This document shows, in pieces, positions 50,086 through 60,300 of a DNA stretch of 64,000 nt. A model generated the notes under the pieces. That model was not told where the DNA came from. It was given only the letters and a program-made list of their open reading frames with translations, and ran no database searches. The stretch covers positions 3,700,001 through 3,764,000 of the forward strand of contig JAMKCF010000007.1 in the NCBI GenBank assembly GCA_023634235.1, in the 5' to 3' direction. The translations under genes and the position numbers were made by a program. This stretch comes from Pisaster brevispinus. Its lineage: Eukaryota; Echinodermata; Asteroidea; Forcipulatida; Asteriidae. How positions within the stretch are numbered: position 1 is the stretch's first letter; each line of letters begins with the position of its first letter.

Positions 50086-50935
50086 TCTCATACCAGAAGC
50101 AGTACACAATCAATGCGCATGTCACAAGTATTTCGCGAATTATTTCACCTTTTGAAACAACAGTAGAGCTGCCAGCATTTGCATCTTGCAATCAGGGAGA
50201 TTTTGTTCAACAATCAAGGAGATAATTATTTAGAATGACATTCAACATAGCGGGGACAAAGTTTCCATAGTTAGAGTGATTTTCAAATTTGTTAGTCGGA
50301 TCGCGGAAAGATTGGTTTACTTCCAGGGAACTTTCTGCAGAATCAGGGTGAGTAAGCAGCTCTGCAACAGCATCTGTCATTTGTTACATTTAAAAAAAAA
50401 AAAACTTTTTGTCTTTCAGCAAAAAACTGGTGATGCAACTTTAAATAGTATATTGATATATATATATCATGATGCAAGAATAACATCTACACCTTCAACA
50501 CGTTTAACACCTAATCAAGGCTGCCAAAAAACAGACATTCTAAAAACACATGAATTTTTTTTAAATAAATTCATCATTCTACACTGAATCCAATGGTAGT
50601 AGTAAAAATTGTGTACTTAATTTCATCCCAAATATTACTGTTTTGTTTACACTTTTACCATTTTCACACCTCTTTCACAATTTGCTTTCATTGTTATGTA
50701 CTATTACACTCCTACCTAGGTAAATATGAAAATTCAGAACCAGAAGGTAAAAATTCAATTCCTAGGGCATGAAATAGTCAGGGAAATTTCAAACAGTTGC
50801 ATTGATATTATGATACTATGCCCTTTTACCCTTGCACAAATCCGCAAAGCACTTTATACTCCGTACTTTCCCCTGAGTCCCTGTGAAAACAATCCCCCGA
50901 TAACTATAGAATTTGAACTGTCTCTAGCTACCTGC

Positions 50936-51130
50936 AAGCCTGGTGGTCTAGTGATAAGACATCTGCTTCGCAATGGCGAAGATCATGGGTCCGAATCCCA
51001 TCCGAGTAATAATCCCTGTAGATTTGATTTTTCACAGGACTTGGAAAGTACCGAGTATACAGAGCTTAACACACATCAGTGTAAGGGTAAAACACAAATA
51101 ACATTCCTTATCCCCAATGCAAACTTAACA
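50936..51130 (+). mobile_element. SINE-E copy
   Basis: A box caagcctggtggtctagtga, B box catgggtccgaatcccatcc, body taccgagtatacagagctta, and end cattccttatccccaatgca. An antisense body fragment (ctttatactccgtactttcc) precedes it at about 50850. Confidence 0.85.
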
Positions 51131-51414
51131 ATTAAAACTTGCATTGGTACAAATTTTCCCTGAAAAAATGAAGCTCACAAATTTAGTCTGCAGTTGAAGG
51201 AGTGATCAACAAAGACAGTGCAGACATATTATTAAGGACTTTTGGTACAATTTATTAGGGAAATTTTCGGTGAAAATCTAGCATGCTAAATCAGCCATTT
51301 GCAAGTTACTTTTGAATGATGTCTGGTACACTGCCTTGTTCGGTAAACAATTGATTGCTCAAATTGGAATTCCTCAGACTACATCTAGTGTTGCTATGTC
51401 ACACTGTTAGGGGC

Positions 51415-51630
51415 AAGATTTGCACTGTCTGACGGTTCAATAGCATCTAATGTGGTTTTGAATGATCGATAAACTATGTCAGCCTGCAATCTGTTAACAA
51501 GTAGCGAATACATCTACACAGTACACAGTCAACCCTCCTACCATCTGACCATTCAATTATCATCAACTGTGGTTTTGAAACTATTCCAGGCAGTAATCTT
51601 GTAACATGTTGTGTACACAGATTAGTTCTG
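51415..51630. repeat. Diverged tandem repeat related to 61.6 kb
   Basis: Two units with cagtcaaccctcctaccatc and atcatcaactgtggttttga, matching the 61575-61975 array about 10 kb away. Confidence 0.65.
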
Positions 51631-52613
51631 TGCACAGTTATGCCACCCTACACAACCCATACAGTTTAGATGGTTTCAAACTTGCTAGACTGAAAAATTA
51701 GGCGGGTTAAATCAAAAATGCAAGAGAAAACAATCTGTACATTTTTAAAGTGTCAATGAATGAGAAGAGACCATGTGACCTGTGACATCACATGTTTGCA
51801 TAGGAGCCACAGAGTCTGGGCTACCTGCAGGCACGATTTGTACACAGTTCAATGGGAGACTGGCATAACATTTTTTTATGGAGATTGCATTGTCTAATTT
51901 TTGTCAACTTTTGATATGTAAAAAGAGGGTACATCTCAAAACTTGAACAGCCGTTATTTTAATAATTCTTTATGTGGTAGTTACGACACAAAGTGTAAAA
52001 TTTCCCATATGACCTGGGTAGTATCTTACATGTACCTGCCAGAAAATGACCTGGAATGTACAAGGTCACTCTTTAGGTAAGCAAAGGTTACATGGTCTAG
52101 ACTGCATGGTCACTAATCCTTTTAAAACCATCAGAAATGAAAATTTATTATAAAAGTATTTTTTTAGTCATCTTTTCTTTGCAATGAACACAAGATGGTC
52201 GAAGTTCAAATGCAATGCCAACTGAATTTCACGTCAACAACCAGTAAGCTTAAATTGAACACTACTTTTAAATAGTGCGCCTTCAGATAATATCAAACAA
52301 TAATTTTACATTTTTTCCTGTATATGAAGACAGTGATGGATCCAAAATAGCCACTAAAGGCTGGTGTTGAAATATGGCCCAATAATCCGATGCCAGGAAT
52401 TTAGGATCGGGTAAGCAACCCCACACAAAAACAGGTCCAGTGCCTTTCATCCCATTGCAAAAACACATGTAGTACATTTCTAAATGACTAAAGATTTCCC
52501 ATTCAGTCAGATTCTCAAGAACGTACCCAGTCTAAAGGTCAACAAAATCGAATTACTGTCATTATTATCTTTTACTACCGGCTTGGATCCATCACTGTGT
52601 ATGTTATATTTAC

Positions 52614-52667
52614 CCACATGGTAGGAGTCAGCACTGCGAAAAGAAGACGGTCTCCGAATGGGATGCT
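52614..52667 (-). CDS. Possible alternative 3' coding exon of PNISR
   Basis: Acceptor ctaattttcag and donor gtaaatat bracket 54 nt that begin and end in phase 1. Joined to an internal donor (ACCG before gtaagagg, about 53348) in the RS exon, it would read HPIRRPSSFRSADSYHV in frame, an Arg/Ser-rich sequence in keeping with the host. I could not find a following exon. It may be chance. Confidence 0.25.
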
Positions 52668-52808
52668 CTGAAAATTAGAAACCAGAGACAACAAAATTTA
52701 CTCCACTTGTTGCAAGAGAGAATCCAATCAGACAAAAAGGCACTTCTGAATCCATTTTTTTCCTGTTTCTAGAAGAGAAGGCCCGTTGCTTTCAACAGTC
52801 AAGCATTT

Positions 52809-53176
52809 TAAGGTAGGGTCACAGATTGGTTTTTGTCAAAAATTTATGGGCAAAATTATAAAGAAGAATAAAAGTCACAGGTGAAAGTTTTGGCTGAATA
52901 CAGTGTCTACTTGCTGGAAACTGTCACATTTTCACAAGAATGTCAAATCCATCCATGTTCAGCGAGGCAACAGCCGGTACCAACCGCATCTCTTTGCAAC
53001 TTGACACCAACCTTGAGAAAGCCGAGGAGCGATTTATGCATGAATTGTTTTTCAGATTCAAATTTTTGGGGATGAAAAATTGTTTCTCAGATTCAAATGT
53101 TTTGGGGTGCTTCTTACCAAATAAGTTTTTATGGCAATTAATTTTTGGAGTATTTACCAATCTATGACCCTACCTT
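52809..53176. mobile_element. MITE with AAGGTAGGGTCA termini
   Basis: Left end ttaaggtagggtcacagatt and right end ccaatctatgaccctacctt are inverted. The interior has caatccatgttcagcgaggc-type sequence (actual start aatccatccatgttcagcga) and cggtaccaaccgcatctctt. Lies 140 bp beyond the PNISR stop, so it probably falls in the 3' UTR. Relatives: 5152-5363, 13625-13870, 25395-25852, 29715-29968. Confidence 0.7.
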
Positions 53177-53312
53177 TGAATTTGTATCAAAATTTACAAA
53201 TGGAACCACACTCTTCTCCTTAGCGCATAAGAAAGACTTGAAACCCAAAGAGCAGTGACGACCTTTTTACTGATAGGACAGACAGTTACTGAGAGAAAAA
53301 TCATATCCACCT

Positions 53313-54343
53313 TTATCTGGAGCTATCCCTGTGTTCTCGACCAGACCTCTTACCGGTGCTGCTCCTACGTGACCTATCAGGTGACCCTTCCCTAGACTCT
53401 GACCTCTCCTTTCTCCTCTTGTGTCGATCGGACCGCCTCTCTGTGCTCCTTGACCGAGACCTGTCCCTTCGACTACTCCTTGATGACTTGTGCTCGGCAG
53501 ATCTTGACCTGGAACGCTTCCGTCCCTTCTGATCTCGGCTTTTCTTATCTGAACTTCTCGATTTGCTGTCATCATGGTGTGATGATCTACTGCGGCTGCT
53601 TTTCTCCTCTTTGTCTCGCCGGCTCGTCTTGCTTCGCTTCTTGCGCTTTGAGCTAGATTTGGACTCGCTCGAGGAGCTATAAGAACTATCCTCCGAGTCC
53701 TCGCGCTTTCTGCGGCTGCTGCTTTTTCGCTTTTTATTTGATTTTGGAGTCGGACTTCGATGTGAGCTTCTATGTGACTCCCTTCGTTTTCTCTCGGGTT
53801 CAGGGGAATGTGACAAACGCTTGCTGCGGTGAGACTTCTCCCGACTGCTAGAGCTAGATCTACTTCGATCTCGACTTCTCCTTCGCTCTCTCTCTTTGCT
53901 TCTGCGACGGCGTTTCTCTGGAGTTCTGGAGCGTTCCTTGCGATGCCGCTCTCTTGATCGTTTTCGCTCTCTACTCTTGGATCTGCTGCGGGATCTCTTC
54001 TTGCGCTTATATCGGTCTTTGCTGCGGGACCGCTCTCTGCTGTGTGAACTACTGCGGCTGCCTGACCTACTGCTGCTGCTTGTGCTGCTGCTATCGCTTG
54101 AGCTGCTCTCAGTTTCTGAACCACTGCTGCTTTGTGAGCTTTCTCTTTGCTTTGAGCGCTTTTCTTTTTCGCGGCTGCTTTTGCGGCTTTCTTTAGAGAC
54201 AATCACTGATTTGGTTTGTGCTGCAGGACTTGAAGTCTTCTCATTTCCTTGGGTATTTGCTTCCTTTTCTGGTGATCTTGTCTCTTCTTTTTGGTCCTCT
54301 TTCTTAACGTCTTGTTTTTCTTCCTCCTCAGAGTCTTCCTCAA
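53313..54343 (-). CDS. PNISR: PNISR terminal exon (RS domain)
   Basis: Acceptor aactctttgtag; stop TAA at 53313-53315. VEEDSEEEEKQDVKKEDQK then about 300 residues rich in SR, RS, RD and KR dipeptides, with poly-Ser near 54080 and RSRSKSRERKRSRERHRKER-type runs. RS domains bind other splicing factors and are phosphorylated by SR kinases (family knowledge). The same strand is open in a second frame (53267-54202, Ala-rich) as a by-product of the repetitive codons. A strong internal donor sequence lies near 53348. Confidence 0.93.
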
Positions 54344-57300
54344 CTACAAAGAGTTTCAAATAACACAAAACATTGTCATCGTTTGCGTCACTTATTTTCA
54401 TGGGTGTGATTGCATGAAAAGGGGGGGGGGATAAGAAAACCGTTTTGTGGTCTCCTCTTGGTCTATTGATAAAACCCACTGAAGATCTACGGTTTCTTGA
54501 CAATCAGGTCATGTCTTTTAAGAACTTCTGACGACAACAAAAGCTCTACGAAAAAATTTACAGGGCTCAAACTTTGTCGAGAAATTCCAAAAGACCGCAG
54601 GGCTTGTACAAAAAAAATGAACAGAAAATTTCAGTGAGCCAAATTTGTTCATTGGCATGGGGAAGGGGTGTTGGAAACTTCAGACCCTTGCTCAGGCTGT
54701 CAGCAAGATATCTGGAAGCCTGCTACAAAGAAAAGGTGGTTCCACTTAATCAGAGGATTAGATCTTGTTGGGACTGTACAATTTTGTGCACAAAGTATAC
54801 GAGTGAAAATATTTTTAAGCCCCTCAAAAAGAAACACTGCGCAACTCTGGGACCTGATCAGCCTCTAAGATATGTGGACCGGTCCAGTCTAGGATATCAA
54901 GGATTTTGACTCTCCAGGGCATTGCACTTTGGAGAAAACAAGAGAGAAAAAAGAATGTGCCATGACATAGTGTTACCATCGCTCACTTTTAAATAAATCT
55001 GGATGCAATCAGCAATGGCTATAAACTTGACACATAGCTCTACATTAGCCAGGGAAATCCCCGAAGAAGCTTTAATTTGTGCAGCCCAACAACCCCCCCC
55101 CCCAAAAAAAATAAATAAATAAAAAAATTGTTTACAAATGTTCCGGCGATTCTTTTCAGGGAGCTGATGACCTCAGTTCTGATGGCGTTTCATGGCCAAG
55201 TGGTCAAGCACACTGGACTCAAGCTCTCGTATTTCTGATCAGCAGAGTGGGGGTTCGAGTCCTGGTCTCGAGACACTTAACTATTTTTGCCTCATCCTTC
55301 GGATGGGACGTAAAGCCGTAGGTCCCTTGTGTGGCATAATGCACATAAAAGTACACTCATTGTTAACAGAAGGGGTTTGCCCCAGTGTTTTCTGGTATAG
55401 TTGGCTGCAGGTTGCGCCACAGCACCTAGTAAGCCATTGCATGGTGCTTTGGGTCTTATTTCAAATGTAGTACCGCATACCTTTTAGAAAAAATATTGAG
55501 CACTTTTGAGATGCTCTGAGGTGTGATAAAGCGCTATATAAGAACTGCGTTTGATCATTACCTTCTCTCTTCCGCGTAGCCCAAGCTCTGTGCTTCTCTC
55601 TGATGCTGACCCGAAGCTCGTCGTCACTGTCGTTCTCCTTGTCATTGTCTTCCTCTTCGGTGCCACTGCCGTCGTCACTGTCAGAGTCATAGGACGTCAG
55701 ACCTCCTGAGGGACAATTGAATTCAGTGGTGATAAGGTGGATGGTTTTTAACTGTTGTAGTGCAAGGCCTGCCTCAAAAATAAACTTTTCTTTTGATCTC
55801 AATATTGTCAGGTAATTAAAACAACATAGTATTAAGGTGTTTCCTTTGATAACCCTGCAGCTAGGGACCTCTTTAGTTGCACACCCCTGTGGTTCTTTGT
55901 TAGCACATGCTGACAAGCTTCTTTTTTTTTTTTTTTTTTTTTTTTTGCATTTTGCGCTTTGCATTCTTTCAACGATTGTTTTTATCCAAGTGTGTTGTTT
56001 ATATGTCCAGGATGTGCCTGGGTTAGTTTGTACATTTCTGTTTGGTTAATAAATTAAATTGTATTATTTGGTTACACCTATACATTGACAATTTACATAT
56101 ATCGATTTTGCACACAAAGGATGTTGGCAGAGTTTGTCCAGCCCTTTCTAACCAAACCTCTGTCCCATGTCGATTGACACCCCCTCTAGGACGTGTGGCA
56201 TGGTCAAGCTTTAATGAGCTGACAAGTGCGTACAATGTGGTTAAGACAATGAAAATATTAAAACATGTCAGCATGTGCCAACAGCTTCCCTCACTGCAGG
56301 CTGCTACTTCGATGCTCGTCATACAACAGCCAGAGTTTCAATGATATTCTTAGTTTCAGGCTTAAACATGAAACAAACAGCTGTGTGGTAGAGCTCCTTT
56401 TTAATTTCTATAAACACATTCTTGACATCAACCCCCATCTTTTTTGATCTGAGAGTCATATGCACACTTTAAAAAGACAAATTTAAGACTTTTTAAGACC
56501 CTTTTAATGCTACACTTCACAAAATTTAAGACCCAAAATAAGTGAACAAAGCATGAGAGACACAGTTATAACTGCTCAAATTTCACATGCAGCATTACCT
56601 GGTTCTCTTTCAGCTGATCGAAAATTCATTACATGCTTCGTCCAACTTTTTAAGACCTCAAATAACTGAATTTAAATACTTGATAATGCTTCTTAAGGCT
56701 TTAAATTTGGATAGTTCAATATAAGACTTTGGAATACTTCTTAAAGGATCCGCTGAAGCCCTGATTTAAAATGAAAGCATGGGTACCGGTTTGACACTCA
56801 CCTAGTCCTGTGATGGACGCCAGTGCGGACGTGGAGGACACTGACAACACCTTGGTCTGGGCTTTAGTGTCACATGACAATGTACAGTAACAGCCGTTAG
56901 TTATGCAAGCACTCTCCGATATAAACAGTCTCAAAAAACACTAAAATCATCATCATTAAATGCACACAAGCTGTAGTGAGAGGCGGGAAAAGGTGTCTTT
57001 GTGTGAAACTTGTCCAAACAAATTCTGGAAGAAGGGATGATGAATAATTCTGTACTACTTTTTTTGTCGTTGTGGGGCAACCTGGGCTGTTCAGATTTCA
57101 ATGTATGTTCATTAATGTTGCAGGTGATATTTTAATCGAACACTTTCCGTTTTTTTTCATTCACAACCATACTGGGCTATCGCAGCTGTTGCAGTATAAA
57201 TTTTACTGTCTCAGGCCTGATACTTCATAGAGGCAATTGCCCTTGAAATGTTTCGATAAAATTTACAACTTCCTCTTTACCAAGATAGAAAGACTCGGTG

Positions 57301-60300
57301 CTCCTGCCCTTTCCAAAACAAGCATCAGGCCTGTTAACAGAGACAGTAATTTGAGGCGAACTTGACTAAAATTCCTGGATAACATCCAATAAAGGAAATG
57401 AACATATACTGAAATATAAACAAGCCCCAGTGCACACTTTCTGCCACCCTTTCATTTTTGGGGGTATACCCCTCCCTCTTCCCAAAGGAATGGCTACATT
57501 TAATCAAGTCCAAAACAGTCTACAATCAACTGAAATGCTGAAATAGTCCCTTTATTTTTTATGCTGTAGGGAAAAATGAGATATTAGCAACAAAGAGAAA
57601 TAATCATATTCATTGTGGTCAACTTCTGAGAATAATTTAGGCACATAAAATGTTTACCTAGTACTCCCCCCTCCAACAAATATCACATGCATAGCTGGTG
57701 AAGTGGACACTACATAAGTAATGTTTGAAGCTTTGCATGGTGTGCATCATAAGAAAAACCATAGTAGTAAACCTGCGGGTACATTCACTTATAAAACTCT
57801 TTTGGGAGAGGTGTTGGTTCTGAAAAGAACCGGTGTGGTCTTGGCGTTTCAAAACAGCATTCTCTGCTTGTATGGCAATCAAATGAAACCGGCACCTCTA
57901 CTGACGCCACCATTCAACACACAAAACCAGCATCGGTTTCTCCTGAAGACGAGGAGAGTTTACTGTTGGAAACGTTGAGACCACACTGGTTCTCCTCGGA
58001 GCCAACACTTCTCCCAAAAGAGTTTTATACATGGTTGGACCCGCAAGTTTACTACTACAGTTATTCTTAAGACACCACATGCTTTCAAATGACACCCATA
58101 ATGAAGACACGCAACTTACAAAAACAAAAGACCAAACTGTCTCAGATGCAGACACAAATATTTGTACCATGAGTTCAGTTGTCTATGGCACAAAAAACAA
58201 CTGGAAACATACAAAATTAAAAAGAGGAAATCAGCTAGTCCACTGAGAAGTTGCATGCCTGATAATGCTATTGCCACAAAATCTGGAACCCTCATTCAGA
58301 ATGCATGTGTGTACACTTCACCAGCGCCAGCTTCCATGCTTTGTTTTAGCCACAAGCTTGTCAACTCAAAGAGGGTGGGGGTATGGCAATATAAACCTAA
58401 AAAGTAAAATCTCCCAAAAAGTGTCTTCTTAAAATAATTGACATCTCTCCCCTTTTAATGCATCAGTGGGAAAAACGTAACAGGAATGCTAAAACCACCC
58501 AAAACAGGGTCTTTTAAAATTCACGTCTCGAAAAAGAGGCGAAGGCAATGAGAATGGTTTAAACTAAAACTTGTCAGTTGAGATGACTTTTGATCCCAAT
58601 GTATCAAGGAAAACTTTAAAACACTTAAAAAATTAAATTCTCCTTCACAAAGGAACAATACAAAAATGGTTCAAACTTGTGCGGTTACCTATTTCTTTCT
58701 TTTTAACGATAGAAGAGGTAACATTTTACTTACGATAAACTAAAAAACATCTTAAAACAATGTTTGCAAAGAAACCAAAACATTTACAATAATTTATACT
58801 GTATAAAGCAGAATCTTTTCACCTGCTTTCAAATGTTGGTAAAATAAACTCATATTCCAGAACTGTATCCAATTTCATGTGAAAATAGCATTTCAGAAGA
58901 ATAAAAATCACCATTAAATTAAACAAATGAAGTTGTAACATCACGACGGTATGAAATATCAATGTCTTTGTGAGCGAATAAGAATTTGATAAACAAAAAT
59001 AAGAAGCGAAAACTGAAAAGGAAAAAACCATGAGAGAATTTAAAAATGTGCCTCCTTATCCTGGAGTGATTTATTTGGATTGATTATGTCCCATGGATAC
59101 CTACCTTGTTTGGCCTTGATCTTTTCTCTCTTGTAAACTTCCTCCGCCACCGCTCGGATTTCTTCTGACGTCACGGTTACGAGAGTTTCCACCATCAGCT
59201 CCTTCACTTTCATCATCTATTGTCAAAAAGTATTCAGGAGCAAGAGTCAGTGTTGAGAAACAAATAAAAATAACAATAATTAAAATTTACCCAGTAAGTT
59301 TCCATTAACATGGCGCATCCCCTCAAGACGATCTTCTGCTGTCGCTTCCCAGGTTTTCCATCGTAAACTTGGATGTGATCCCTGGCTACAAGGCAGCTAA
59401 CAGTTATATGGCTTCTAACTTGCACCCTTAAACAAAAATATTGACAAAATAGGGAAACCACCAACATAAGGCGCTAGATACCTCAGTTGGTAGAGTGCCG
59501 ACACGTTAATCCAGAGGTCGTTGGTTCAAGTCCCGCTCCAGTCAATTTTTCTTTGTAAAGAAAACTTTCTTTGGGAAGAATATTTGGGTACTAGCCAGAA
59601 AACTGGAATCCCTGAAAGCGCTACCAAATTCAGTAAAATCTAGGGGTGTCTCACCATCTCCAGTCTCTTCTCTTCCTGTGTCTTGGGAACTTCCTCCTCC
59701 TCTTCTTCCTCAACCTGCTCCTCCTCACCCCCAGAGCCTTTGGCCACTGGTGATGACGCTTCGTCTTTGGGCTTCGTTTCCTCTTCATCGTCAGATACTT
59801 CAGACGTCACAGAGGTCTCCGACTCCTGATCGCTGTCCTGTAATCATCAAAGAAGAAAAAAAACACAAAAATATGTGGAGCATGAGTTGTGAATCATTTT
59901 TTTAATGATTCCTAAATCAGGGCCAAAGATTGCTCCTCCTCATCGATTTCGATTTCGATTTCTGTGCACATTGAAATCGGGGCCGAATTTCATGGAGCTA
60001 CTTTAGCACATAAAGTAGCTGTGCACCAAAAAAATCTTGCTTACCAGAGTAGGGTTACCAGCCAAAATATCATGACATTTGTACAGTCTGAAACTGGTAT
60101 CCTGTTTATTTTTGATCAGCAGAAAAATGTTAAGAAATATTTTCTGCTTAAGCAGCCCTATGATATTGGTCTCTGATGTGGGCCCAATATCATAGAGCTG
60201 CTTAAGCAGAAAATAATGCTTAACAATTTCCTGCTAAGCAGAAATGAGCAGGATACCAGTCACAAATTGTACACGTGACATGGTAGTTTGGCTGGTAACC

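Larger units (their letters stand above)
47311..53312. other. Intergenic region CCDC174 / PNISR
   Basis: No convincing gene. Contains a CA microsatellite near 48271-48285, a MITE-like palindrome at 49945-50085, a SINE-E copy at 50936-51130, a diverged tandem repeat at 51415-51630, the possible PNISR exon at 52614, and a MITE at 52809-53176. 48300-49900 shows nothing recognisable. Confidence 0.6.

Noticed and set aside
50726..51163. 145-aa plus-strand open frame
   Set aside because: Runs through a SINE-E copy; the encoded sequence is that of the repeat.
53267..54202. 311-aa alanine/arginine-rich open frame overlapping the PNISR RS exon
   Set aside because: Second-frame reading of AGC/GCR-type RS codons; composition follows from the repeat and the conserved frame is the other one.
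53896..54363. 155-aa leucine-rich plus-strand open frame
   Set aside because: Antisense shadow of the RS-coding exon; no splice or start context.
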